Positions 34,323 through 45,886 of a stretch of 64,000 bases of DNA are shown in pieces. This DNA comes from Orobanche coerulescens (Eukaryota > Streptophyta > Magnoliopsida > Lamiales > Orobanchaceae), in the NCBI GenBank assembly GCA_033398695.1, contig CM065815.1, positions 7,248,501 to 7,312,500 on the forward strand, in the 5' to 3' direction. A program made the translations under genes and the position numbers. Numbering within the stretch: the stretch's first letter is position 1; the number at the start of each line of letters is the position of its first letter. The notes beneath the pieces were generated by a model that was given only the letters and a program-made list of their open reading frames with translations, had not been told where the DNA came from and did no database searches.

Positions 34323-36508
34323 TGAGAAAACCTAAGCTGTCGGGTCGAGTTATGTGTTGTTGAGTCTTGTATTGTCAGATTTTGTCTGACTGAGTCGTGT
34401 CGCGATGCGTCGTTTGGAATGTCGGCCATGATTAGTATCAGGGTGCAGCCATCATCTTCGTGCGACCTGTGGATGTAAGTCTCCCTTCTTTGTGTTGTGC
34501 CTCATGTGACACGAGCTATTTTTTTTTATGATTATTTGTTAAGTGATGAAATCCTTCTGTGGATTTTGATTTCACGATATGTATTTAGTCGACTCTCGTA
34601 TTTGGTTTATACGAGGAGTGTCGTTGCTGCTGATGTCTTTTTAATGTTGTTTTTGTCCGTTGCTTATAATTTTCGAATCGATTTGCTCGTTTTACAATCT
34701 CTCTTGTGGAAGCTTTGTGCTTATACGTGTTCGACTTGTTCACTAGCCACTGCGGGAGGGTCCTTAGAGGCCTTGAATGGGGTCAGTGGTTTTGTTCTGA
34801 ATCCTAGGCGGTCTTCGACTGTGGTATTTTACCGTTTATTTCTGTTTAAAGACATGTATTGTCTTGATTTTAAACGTTTTGATGCGTGTACTAGGAGTTG
34901 TTTTAGTGAACGTCGATATGTGTGAGTTTTGGGCATTTTGGCCTATTGGATTTTCGAAAACCTTGAGTGTCTTAGAATATAAATTTCGAGACGTACTTTT
35001 AAAATGAATTATTTTCTCGTGGTACATCCAAGGTGCCACAACATGTTTCAAAATTCTTCTACCTCGAGGACCAAAATGTTTTGAGATATTTTTGATGTTT
35101 AGAAACACTTATACTTAGACCCGAGGGTTGAATATTTCTGAAAGTCTTTCGCTAAAAGAAAATGTCCTCATTTTTACCAAACGCATGATGGTTTTAAAAG
35201 TCTCGATAACAATGTTTCACGTTTTGTATTTCTTTTGAAAGGTGATACTCAAGATCAACCAGTGTTCTTCTAAATTATTTTCAAAGTGAGGTTTTCGTTT
35301 TTAAAGCCTATCCATTCCCATTTGAGGGCTGGGTATGTATGTATGATGTTCGCGTTGTCATTTTGACGTTTGCTCCCGAGTATGATCGAATTGGCGATGT
35401 GAGCGCTAAGTCGTTTTCCACACATTTGTTGTGTTAGCCCTCTGTGAGAGGTGGGATGTTGGTATTGAATATTGTTGCCTCGTAGTGATTTCTGCGTTGT
35501 CGCGCATGTGCGAGCTGTTAGAGCTTGGTTTGGTATGACCGTGTGCATCGGTGATTGTTCCGTTATGTGTCGATTGTTTAATGTCTTGTTACCTTGCTCC
35601 CGTTTTTGTGAATTTCGTGGACGAGGTCGGGGGTAATACCCGTACTATTTCGACTTCTGTATTTTCTCTTTCTCCAGTCTATCGATTTGCTCATGTTCGT
35701 TGATACTTTATGAACTTGTTCTGTATTTCGGTTTCATCGTCCAAACGAGCTGTGATCTTATTGTGGGTCGATCTGGTTATCGCTGTGACTTTTTCGGGTT
35801 CGGTTCGATTCTTGTGAACCTTGTTCGGGAGTGACATCATCTGGTTCTATTAGTTCTTTTATTCGAAGTGGATCGGATTAAGAACTCTTGTGTTTTCGAC
35901 CCTGTCGACTCATTTATGTTCGTTGACATTTCTGAGCTTGTCCTGCCCCTTGCTTTTGTTGATCGGATGAGTGTGGTATTGTTTCGAAATAACTCGTTTG
36001 TCGTTGTGACTTTTCAATCTCTATTCCCTTTCATGTGGATCTTATGTGAATGCACATGTTGTTCTTTTCAGCGGATCATAAATTGTCTCGAGTCGAGATG
36101 CGAACCTTGGAATTGTTGGTTGAATTTTATTGTTCTTCGTGATTCGAACATGAGTGTTCGATTTTTGTTGTCTCGATCGTTGTGATTCGATCGTTTGATT
36201 GTTTGGTTTTTGTTGATCTCGTTTGTTGATCTCGTTTCGTGATCGTTGAACGTTCAGACTCCTTCGTAATTCCCTTAAGTTCGGAAAATTAGTCTCGTTT
36301 TCGATCTTCCAACCCTTAGGTGGTGGAATTCCGAATTTGTTCAGCGTTTGACTCGCGTTTTGATTGATGAACCGTTGGGTTGGTCAATCGTATTGATTTT
36401 CGTTCGTGTGTTTTGTGACTGTTCGGATACTCGACTTGATTGTACTAACTGTTTGATGACGCTTGTCACTTGTTGGTTTTATTATGTTTCTACCGGTGGC
36501 GTTGTGTT
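34323..36508 (+). other. LARD internal region, non-coding
   Basis: 2.2 kb with no recognisable domain in any frame. A part near 34740-34810 repeats the GGGAGGGTCCTTAGAGGCCT unit of the LTR repeats, so some is LTR-derived. The longest ORFs are short and have no known motif. The right end gtgtt (36504-36508) is the Tekay-2 target duplication. Confidence 0.65.
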
Positions 36509-38532
36509 TGTAATATCCGTAATTTTCCCATTTTTAGCAGTTTCCATTTTTGGTGTATGTCTATTTTTATCGACTCGCTTGTAACCGTTTCGACATTTCG
36601 AATCTATTTTGTTCTTGGAGTTTTTCCATTGGGATGAGTTTTGATGATGTTTTCACGTAATTTCGTTTTATGACATGTTTTGCCGTATGAACGTTCGATT
36701 CTTGTAAAACTCGTTCGTTTTCGTTATTTCTGGGTTTGTACAAGGTCGTATGGTTGAGTTGGTCTTGTGGAGACTTTCGGTTCGTAAATCCGACGTCGTT
36801 TCGTGATTTTCGGGCACTTGGGCCATTTTTGTAATTTCCTAATAGTTTAGGGAATCTCGTTTTCGTTGTCGCATTACGGACCCTTCGGTGGTCGGAATTG
36901 TATTTTTCTTTCAGCACTTAGCTCCGTCGTCTTGTATGCTTCGTGTTCATGTTCCTGGATTACGGTCTCGTCGTGTGTATCGTGTATCGTACCCTCGGCG
37001 GCAGCTTGCTGGCGATATGACATCGCCAGCATCAACTGCTGTGTAGGTAGCGCACGCTACCCCTGTTGCCTTGCGTGCGCTATCGAAGAACGATTAGCGT
37101 CGCTAACCCTTATTGTTAGCGTACGCTAACGAATGTGGCGATAGCCATCGGTATCGCCGCGCCCGTTAGCGCCACGCTACATATGGCGATTAGCGTCGCT
37201 AACTTCACAATTATATAAGCCCAATGGCGATTTGAAGCGTGATTTCATTCTTTTCCCTTCGTTTCTTCGACGTGCGACCTCGGGCGATTTCCATCGATTC
37301 CGATCGGCGTTCTATTCACATTCCATCACCGTAGAGTTGTGCTAACATATTATCATCAGTATAATCGTCATCCATCATCCGAAATCAAGGTAATTTCGCC
37401 TAGAACCCTAACTCGTCAAATTTGGGGTTTTTCCGGTTTTACTAATTGGAACCGAATTATTCCAGTATGTTAGGATATTCTTCACCGATTGTGATTGTTG
37501 AATGATTCCAAATCCAATTTCCTTGATTTTAATCCGCGAATTATCGATACGGGGAGATTTTGCATAAGCCCTCGCCCGTATCAATTGATCGTCTATTGTC
37601 GTTATTGATAATCGGGGTTTTGGGAGTATTCCTTTCGATTACTGATGTCCGTTGGGACTGAGTTATGCTAATTCTTCGTTTAGGAACCGTCGTTGTCCAT
37701 TCGGATCATCCGTAGTCACTTTTCACTTCCGATCCTTCGGAGATGTCACAAAGGCAAGTACTTTACATTTGTTTACATGTTCTAGTATTTGAATTATGGC
37801 TGTATCGTGGTGGTTGTGGATGGTTATGTGTATGTTCACCTAGGGACGGTCCGACGGGGCCTCTAGGGATACGTATTGCCGTGAGTGTGCGTATCGTGAA
37901 CTGTGGTTAGCCACCTGGGGATGTCCGACGGGACTCTGGGTACGGTGGCCGTGAGTCTCGTGCCAGCGTTAACTTTGAATCATGATTTGTTGGAGATAAT
38001 GTGTTTGTGTTTGTACATCATAAATATTCCGGAATATAAAATGTTTTCTAAAATGATTTTTGTCGCATGTATTCATCTGATTAGAATATAGTTCAAATGG
38101 ATTGTACTTGCACTAGCAGCTTGTCGCTAACCCTTAAATGGAAATACTTTTTGTATTTCAGGTATTGATCGTGGGGACAAACGAGCACTCGGGCCGTATG
38201 AGGATGATGGGCAAGCATGATATTGTCCAGTATTTGACTTTTCGATGTTATGTCTGTCGGTTGCTATTGATGTCTGATTTTGGGATTTATGTATTATAAA
38301 GTTGGTTTAAGTACTCGAGTACTTCCTGTTTGAAATTGTTAATGTTGTGTTCCCATTTTGGGAAATGGATTTGATGTCAGATTTTAATTGTCGGTTGGTA
38401 GTCTTTTATTTTAATTGTCGTTTTATTAATGATAGTTTGTCGTTGTCAAATGTCTTGTTGGTATGTTAGCCTGGTGGATTCCACAGTGTGGGGTCCACGT
38501 CGTAATATGCCCCGAATGTCTTGGGGTGTTAC
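36509..38532 (+). repeat. Tekay-2 5' LTR
   Basis: Starts TGTAATATCCG and ends GGGGTGTTAC. It contains six TAGCGCACGCTA-like motifs (37048-37202), TATATAAG (37212-37219), donor-like CAAG|GTAATT at 37389, GC donor-like AAG|GCAAGT at 37753, two repeats with TCCGACGGG (37845-37960) and acceptor-like TTTCAG at 38161. Confidence 0.88.
37048..37202. repeat. Palindrome cluster in Tekay-2 5' LTR
   Basis: Motifs such as TAGCGCACGCTA (37048), TAGCGTACGCTA (37118) and shortened TAGCGTCGCTAA forms, ending 10 bp before the TATA box. The 3' LTR version (44215-44368) keeps full forms where the 5' copy has shortened ones, for example at 44353. Confidence 0.8.
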
Positions 38533-38749
38533 GAATATGGTATCGAGCTTAGGTTTATGGATACCTAGTGCATCGGTCATTGGGTCTAGTTAAGTGTCGT
38601 TTTTGGGACAAGATCACCGCTATGCCATCATCTCGATGCGCGGTGCTCGTAAGTTTTCCTAACTTGACTCGTTTCACCGCTCTGTTCTATTCTGTCTTAG
38701 TATCTTTTGCTTTTCGCGTTTGAATTGTACTTACCCGTTGCTTCTTGAG

Positions 38750-40446
38750 AATTCCTGCTGGTAGAGGACGCGGGCCTTGGTCGCGGACGGTAGGGGACGT
38801 GGCGCGGCGGTGGGCGGCCATGTCCGATCACTCGGGGCGGTCGGCGATGCCCTCTTTGTCGAGCAGTGTCCCCCTAGTTCGGAGGTCGGCAGGACCCGAT
38901 CTGCTAGCTCCGTAATGCTCATGAGAATGTTGGAGTGGCCAACATATTACGGCAAGTAGCGAACCGGATGACGCTGCGGCTCGAGCCGTTCAGTCGGCCA
39001 TGCTAATGCCAACCCGGTTCCGCCTTGGATCCGGTAATGATAAGCTACTTCGGGCGTGATTCGTATCGTCCTCCGCATTTGATGGTGCTTCGACCCTTCC
39101 GGTTGGGAGAATTGGTTATTCGAGTTGGAGAAAGTGTTTGAGGTGCTAAGCTGTTCCGAGGAGAGGAAAGTACCCATTGCTCGGTACTTCCTCGCCAAGG
39201 AGGCGACGTGGTGGCAAGCGGTGAAACCGCGTGGCCAAGGCGGCTACGTGGGCGAGTTTCGAGATCGATGGAAGATGAATATTGTCCTTGGCGGTGAAAG
39301 AGGGGAGGATCCGAGCCTTCTTTGAGGCTAAGCCCCAAGATGTTCCTATTTCTCAAGCTATCAAGGACTACAATCAACAGTGCATTACGTGAGAAACCAA
39401 GTCCGAGATGAGCTAGATAAGATCCGCCACTTTGATATGCGGATGAAGCCGAAGTGCGCCACTACATGTCCGTGCAGGGTGCACGACTTTGAAATATTAT
39501 CGAGAATAAAGCGATGGCTTACGAGATGTCGTTTTACTGCGGCAGACGGCAGTGAAGGAAAGAAGCGAAGACCTCGGTCGGTTTCGGGAGGCAAGTCAGA
39601 GGGTATCCAAGGCTCGGTTCGCGAGTCTTGGGGTCGATCGCCATCGGTTGGTCGAGGGAACGGTTCTAGGTCCGCTCTGCCGGTTCCGTTCGTGGTCCTA
39701 CATGCTTCAAGCTGCATCGTCCGGCCACATGATGAGTGAGTGTGTTAGGCCTCCGATTCGGTGTCTTGCTTGTGGCCGTATGGGTCACCGTGCTAAGTTT
39801 TGTACGGATGCGGCTCGGGCTCCGATTACTCGAGATATCTGCCAGTGCAGGAGAGCCGAGTGTGAATCGAGCACTGACGTTCCTCGGCAGCAGAGTTTTG
39901 GTAGAGGTCGAGGTCGTGGTCAGCCTTCTAGAGGGGGAGCTTCTAGTGCGGGGTCCGTTCCGCCCCGTGTGTATGAGATGAGGCGAGCCGGAGATCCCGA
40001 CGCGACGGTGGCTACAGGTACCGTCCACATCCTTGACCATCCTGTTTCCGTATTGTTCGATTCTGGTGCTACGCATTCTTTTATATCTATGGATTGCGTG
40101 CGTCGTCTGCATGTTGATTGCCTTGTTGCTTGTGAGCCTTTTGTTGTTAAACTTCCTAGCGGGGATAGCATCGTGGGGGACCGTGAGATTAGAGATTTTT
40201 CTGTGAGTATCGCGGGGAGGGATTGGCTTTCTAATCTGATTGCGATAGATATTAGAGATGAGGACTTGATTCTGGGTGAGGATTGGCTGGACCGTCATGG
40301 GGCGATCATGAATTATAGAACGAGGACTGTTACGATGTTAGCCTCTGATGGTACCGAGCATTCTTTTGTGGGGCGTAAGCGGGGTAGTCAGAGATTACTG
40401 ATCAGCGCTTTGAGGGCGGTGAGGCTTCTTCGGGGAGGTTGCACGG
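38750..40446 (+). pseudogene. Tekay-2 gag and protease
   Basis: The gag part (38750-39700) is fragmented: short frames such as CSEERKVPIARYFLAKEATWWQAV match the gag domain of Tekay-1. From 39720 one frame holds the zinc knuckle CLACGRMGHRAKFC, a Gly/Arg-rich linker (FGRGRGRGQPSRGGA), the protease VLFDSGATHSFISMDCV, and LILGEDWLDRHGAIMNY. It ends GGCTGY at 40446-40454, where the LTR fragment begins. Confidence 0.8.
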
Positions 40447-40730
40447 GCTATTGATGTCTGATTTTGGGATTTATGTATTATAAAGTTGGTTTAAGTACTC
40501 GAGTACTTCCTGTTTGAAATTGTTAATGTTGTGTTCCCATTTTGGGAAATGGATTTGATGTCAGATTTTAATTGTCGGTTGGTAGTCTTTTATTTTAATT
40601 GTCGTTTTATTAATGATAGTTTGTCGTTGTCAAATGTCTTGTTGGTATGTTAGCGTGGTGGATTCCACAGTGTGGGGTCCACGGCGCTGTAATATGCCCT
40701 GAATGTCTTGGGGGTGTTACAGAATAATTG
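40447..40730 (+). repeat. LTR 3' end plus primer-site start inserted in Tekay-2 coding region
   Basis: From GCTATTGATGTCTGATTTTG to GGGGTGTTACA this repeats the last 275 bp of the Tekay-2 LTR (38263-38532 and 45431-45705). It continues with GAATAATTGG, close to the GAATATGG that follows the 5' LTR. It lies between the protease and RT, where Tekay-1 has only a few bases. No LTR start is present, so it is not a solo LTR. Confidence 0.85.
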
Positions 40731-43651
40731 GTGTTACGCTTTGAGATCGGAAGAAGGGGGAGTCGAGCTCTCGTCTATTCCGGTAGTATGTGAGTATCCT
40801 GACGTTTTTCCAGATGAGTTGCCGGGTTTGCCGCCGGGCCGAGAGGTTGAGTTTACCGTCGATTTAGAGCCGGGTGCAGCACCTATCTCTAAGACGCCAT
40901 ACCGTATGGCGCCTGCCGAGATGCTTGAGTTGAAGAAACAGTTGGGAGAGTTGCTGGACATGGGATATATTCGACCGAGCGCTTCGCCTTGGGGCGCACC
41001 GGTCCTATTTGTAAAGAAGAAGGATGGGTCACTTCGTTTGTGCATCGACTACCGAGAGTTGAACAAAGTGACCATCAAAAACAAATATCCACTCCCAAGG
41101 ATTGATGACTTGTTTGATCAGTTGCAAGGAGCGACCGTGTTTTCGAAGATTGATTTGAGATCGGGGTATTATCAGCTCCGAGTGAAGGATACCGATATTC
41201 CGAAGACGGCCTTTCGGACGAGATACGGTCACTACGAGTTTGTGGTTATGCCTTTTGGGCTAACTAACGCACTGCACCGTGTTCATGCGACTTATGAACA
41301 AAGTCTTTATCGAGTACCTCGATAAGTGTGTAGTCGTTTTTATTGACGACATCTGATTTACTCGAGGAGCGAGGAGGAGCACGCCGTCATTTGCATATTG
41401 TGTTAGATATTTTGAGAACTCGGCATCTTTGCGAAGTTCTCAAAGTGCGAGTTTTAGTTACGGGAAGTCATGTTTCTCGGTCATGTGATCTCGGCGTAGG
41501 GTGTTCGTGTGGACCCACATAAGGTAGAGGGTGTTGGATTGGGCGCCGCCAAGAATGTGAAAGAGGTCCGCAGCTTTTAAGGATTAGCCGGGTATTACCG
41601 CAGTTCGTCGAGGGGTTCTCTAAGCTCGCTCGACCGTGACTCGATTATTACTGAAGTCGGAGAAGTTTGTGTGGACCGATGAGAGGCGTAATAGTTTTGA
41701 GGAGTTGAAGAAGCGGTTGACGGCCGCTCCGTGTTGGCTTTACCGAGTGGTAATGATGGTTTCTCTGTTTATAGTGATGCTTGGGCCAAGGGCTCGGATG
41801 CGTACTTATGCAAAGACGGAGGACGATTTCCTATGCTTCCGTCGGTTGAAACCGTATGAATTGAATTACCTACGCACGATCTTGAGTTGGCCTTGATTGT
41901 GTTTGCGTTGAAAATCAAGGCGTCATAACTTGTATGGCTCGTCGTGTCAGATTTTCACCGATCACAAGAGCCTGAAGTACATCTTCACGCAGAAGGAGCT
42001 TAATATGAGACAGAGGAGATGGTTGGAACTGATTAAGGATTACGATATTTAGATCCTCTATCATCCGGCAAGGCTAATGTGGTAGCAGATGCCTTGAGCC
42101 GAAATCGGTATCGCTTGGGTGCTTGAGCTACTCACGGCCCGATCGGGACTTCGGCGAGAGTTTATGAGGTTGAGCATTGAGATTATCTTGCCAGAGAGTT
42201 CCGGTCGATGCGTACTCTTGAGATTTATTCTTCTCTGGTCGAGGACATTAAATCGGGACAGTTGGAGGACCCGATTTTTATTCAGTTGCGGGATAGTGTA
42301 GTGAAGGGGAAAGCCCCGGGATTCGTTTTTCATGAGGACGGCGTGTTGAGATTCCGAGGTCGTTTGTGTGTTCCGAACGACTCGGAGGCGAGACAGAGCA
42401 TTATGCGAGAGGCTCATGCGTCACCATACTCGATCCATCCGGCTCGAGTAAGATGTATAAAGATCGAGGAAGAATTTACGGTGGAGCGATATGAAGAAGG
42501 AGGTAGTTCGGTTTGTAGCTAAGTGTTTGACTTGTCGGCAAGTCAAGATTGAGCATCAGTGACCACCGGATTATTGAAACCACTTCTGTTCCGAATGGAA
42601 ATGGGAGGACATCTCTATGGATTTTGTCACGAGTTTACCGAGGACGAAGACTAGTATGAATATGGTATGGGTAATTGTAGACCGATCGACTAAGTCGGCA
42701 CATTTTCTGGGCATCAAGGATACTTGGGGTCGGAAAAGTTAGCTCGTATTTTATCACTCGGATAGTGAGGCTTCATGGTACGCCGAGGACCATTATTTGA
42801 CAGAGATGGCCGATTTGTATCGCATTTTTGGCGGGCAAGACATAAGGCATTGGGGACTCGGCTACGTTTGAGCACTTCGTTCCATCCCTGCATCGATGGT
42901 CCAACGACGTACCATTCGGACGTTCGAGGATTTGTTGCGCGCGCGTGTGCGTTAGATTGGAGTAATGGCGGGAGGATCATTTGGCCTTGATTGAGTTTAC
43001 TTATAATAATAGCCGCACGCGCGTCGATTAAGATGGCACCATATGAGGCACTTTATGGCCGGCGTTGCCGATCACCGATATGTTGGGATGAGCCGTCCGA
43101 TTTGGTTGGCACCGAGCCGGATCGGTATTGGAGACGAGGAGAAAGTCGAATTGATTAGAAAGAGGATGTTGGGCCCAGAGTCGACAAAAGTCTTATGCGG
43201 ATGTTAGGCGTAGACCTTTGGAGTTTGAGGTGGGAGATCACGTTACGTTGAGAGTATCTCCGACGAAAGGAGTTTTCCGATTCGGGAAGAAGGGGAAACT
43301 CGGCCCGAGATATATTGGACCTTTCGAGGTATTGGAGAGAGTCGGTGAGTTAGCGTACCGTTTGGCTTTACCTCCGTCGCTTAGTCATGTACATAGCGTA
43401 TTTCACGTTTCCCGATTGAGGAAGTACGTTAGGACCCGTCCCACATTATTGACTTTGGGGACGTGGAGATTGAGAAGGATGTTACGTTTGAAGAGAGACC
43501 CGTTAGAATTTTGGAGCGTCGTGATAAACAGTTAAGGCACAAAACCATTCCTTTGGTTAAAGTGCAATGGTCGAGGCACGGAGTAGAAGAAGCGACGTGG
43601 GAGTTAGAGGAGGATATGCGTTCGAGATACCCCGAGCTTTTTGATTCTTAA
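40731..43651 (+). pseudogene. Tekay-2 reverse transcriptase, RNase H, integrase and chromodomain
   Basis: RT is in frame to about 41270: [56 protein letters not shown], then a frameshift before the catalytic box, which follows as VVVFIDDI-type coding at 41325-41355. RNase H (41636-42110) and integrase (42208-43200) survive as fragments, including MDFVTSLPRT and the [17 protein letters not shown] end. The tail is [12 protein letters not shown] and VQWSRHGVEEATW to the stop at 43649-43651. At least ten small frame breaks occur. Confidence 0.85.
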
Positions 43652-43683
43652 GTTTCGGGACGAAACTTTATTTTAGAGGAGAA
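43652..43683 (+). other. Tekay-2 inverted repeat and purine tract
   Basis: AGTTTCGGGACGAAACTT then TTTTAGAGGAGAA before the 3' LTR, the same block as in Tekay-1 and the LARD. Confidence 0.75.
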
Positions 43684-45705
43684 TGTAATATCCGTAATTT
43701 TCCCATTTTTAGCGATCTCCATTTTTGGTGTATGTCTATTTTTATCGACTCGCTTGTAACCGTTTCGACATTTCGAATCTATTTTGTTCTTGGAGTTTTT
43801 CCATTGGGATGAGTTTTGATGATGTTTTCACGTAATTTCGTTTTATGACATGTTTTGCCGTATGAGCGTTTGATTCTTGTAAAACTCGTTCGTTTCGTTA
43901 TTTCGGGTTTGTACAAGGTCGTATGGTTGAGTTGGTCTTGTGGAGACTTTCGGTTCGTAAATCCGCGTCGTTTCGTGATTTTCGGGCACTTGGGCCATTT
44001 TTGTAATTTCCTAATAGTTTAGGGAATCTCGTTTCGTTGTCGCATTACGGACCCTTCGGTGGTCGGAATTGTATTTTCTTTCAGCACTTAGCTCCGTCGT
44101 CTTGTATGCTTCGTGTTCATGTTCCTGGATTACGGTCTCGTCGTGTGTATCGTATCGTACCCTCGGCCAGCTATCACCGATATGACATCGCCAGATCTTG
44201 AATCTTTGTGTAGGTAGCGCACGCTACCTGTTGCCTTGCGTGCGCTATCAAGAACAGCTTAGCATACGCTAACCCTTATTGTTAGCGTCGCTAACGAATG
44301 TGGCAAAGAGCCATCGGACTGCCGCGCCCCGTTAGCGCACGCTACATATGGCGATTAGCGTGCGCTAACTTCACATTATATAAGCCCAGTAGCGATTTTG
44401 AGCGATTTCATTCTTTTCCCTTCGTTTCTTCGACGTGCGACCTCGAGGCGATTTCCATCGATTCCGATCGGCGTTCTATTCACATTCCATCACCGTAGAG
44501 TTGTGCTAACATATTATCATCGTATAATCGTCATCCATCATCCGAAATCAAGGTAATTTCGTCTAGAACCCTAACTCGTCAAATTTGGGGTTTTTCCGGT
44601 TTTACTAATTGGAACCGAATTATTCCAGATGTTAGGATATTCTTCACCGATTGTGATTGTTGAATGATTCCAAATCCAATTTCCTTGATTTTAATCCGAA
44701 TTATCGATACGGGAGATTTTGCGTAAGCCCTCGCCGTATCAATTGATCGCCTATCATTGTCGTTATTGATAATCGGGGTTTTGGGAGTATTCCTTTCGAT
44801 TACTGATGTCCGTTGGGACTGAGTTATGCTAATTCTTCGTTTAGGAACCGTCGTTGTCCATTCGGATCATCCGTAGTCACTTTTCACTTCCGATCCTTCG
44901 GAGATGTCACAAAGGCAAGTACTTTACATTTGTTTACATGTTCTAGTATTTGAATTATGGCTGTATCGTGGTGGTTGTGGATGGTTATGTGTATGTTCAC
45001 CTAGGGACGGTCCGACGGGGCCTCTAGGGATACGTATTGCCGTGAGTGTGCGTATCGTGAACTGTGGTTAGCCACCCAGGGATGTCCGACGGGACTCTGC
45101 GGGGTACGGTGGCCATGAGTCTCGTGCCAACGGTTAACTTTGAATCATGATTTGTTGGAGATAATGTGTTTGTGTTTGTACATCATAAATATTCCGGAAT
45201 ATAAAATGTTTTCTAAAATGATTTTTGGCGCATGTATTCATCTGATTAGAATGTAGTTCAAATGGATTGTACTTGCACTAGCAGTTGTCGCTAACCCCTT
45301 AAATGGGGAAAATACTTTTTGTATTTCAGGTATTGATCGTGGGGACAAACGAGCACTCGGGCCGTATGAGGATGATGGGCAAGCATGATATTGTCCAGTA
45401 TTTGACTTTTCGATGTTATGTCTGTCGGTTGCTATTGATGTCTGATTTTGGGATTTATGTATTATAAAGTTGGTTTAAGTACTCGAGTACTTCCTGTTTG
45501 AAATTGTTAATGTTGTGTTCCCATTTTGGGAAATGGATTTGATGTCAGATTTTAATTGTCGGTTGGTAGTCTTTTATTTTAATTGTCGTTTTATTAATGA
45601 TAGTTTGTCATTGTCAAATGTCTTGTTGGTATGTTAGCCTGGTGGATTCCACAGTGTGGGGTCCACGGCGCTGTAATATGCCCTGAATGTCTTGGGGGTG
45701 TTACA
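43684..45705 (+). repeat. Tekay-2 3' LTR
   Basis: 2022 bp, ends as the 5' copy plus the final A. The target duplication gtgtt follows. TATA box at about 44377-44384. Confidence 0.88.
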
Positions 45706-45710
45706 GTGTT

Positions 45711-45886
45711 GGTCGTCGTGGAGCGCGTTTTCACGTCGTATATTCCTTTGCGTTGCTTGTAACGTTTCGCCGTTGGGCATAAGTTACGCACTTCTTGTGT
45801 ATCTCGTTGAGTTTTTCCTGGCGGGATATTTCTTCTCCCTACTTATTTTAAGTTTCGGGACGAAACTTCTTTTAAGGAGGGTAGAA
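45711..45886 (+). other. LARD internal region, right part, with purine tract
   Basis: 176 bp with no gene. Its end has AAGTTTCGGGACGAAACTT and TTTTAAGGAGGGTAGAA, the LARD polypurine tract, before the 3' LTR. Confidence 0.8.

Larger units (their letters stand above)
36509..45705 (+). mobile_element. Tekay-2: Tekay/Del-like chromovirus nested in the LARD
   Basis: LTRs 36509-38532 and 43684-45705 flank gag, protease, RT, RNase H, integrase and a chromodomain-type tail. The target duplication gtgtt is at 36504-36508 and 45706-45710. It is a different family from Tekay-1 (shorter LTRs, different sequence) but has the same modules. The coding part is broken by many small indels and by a 0.28-kb LTR fragment inside the coding region (40447-40730). 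Confidence 0.88.

Noticed and set aside
34497..36185. ORFs of 105-142 codons in the LARD internal region
   Set aside because: No motif, no conserved neighbours and no agreement with gag or pol; probably chance.
40447..40730. Solo LTR or nested element in Tekay-2
   Set aside because: The LTR start is missing and no target duplication flanks it.
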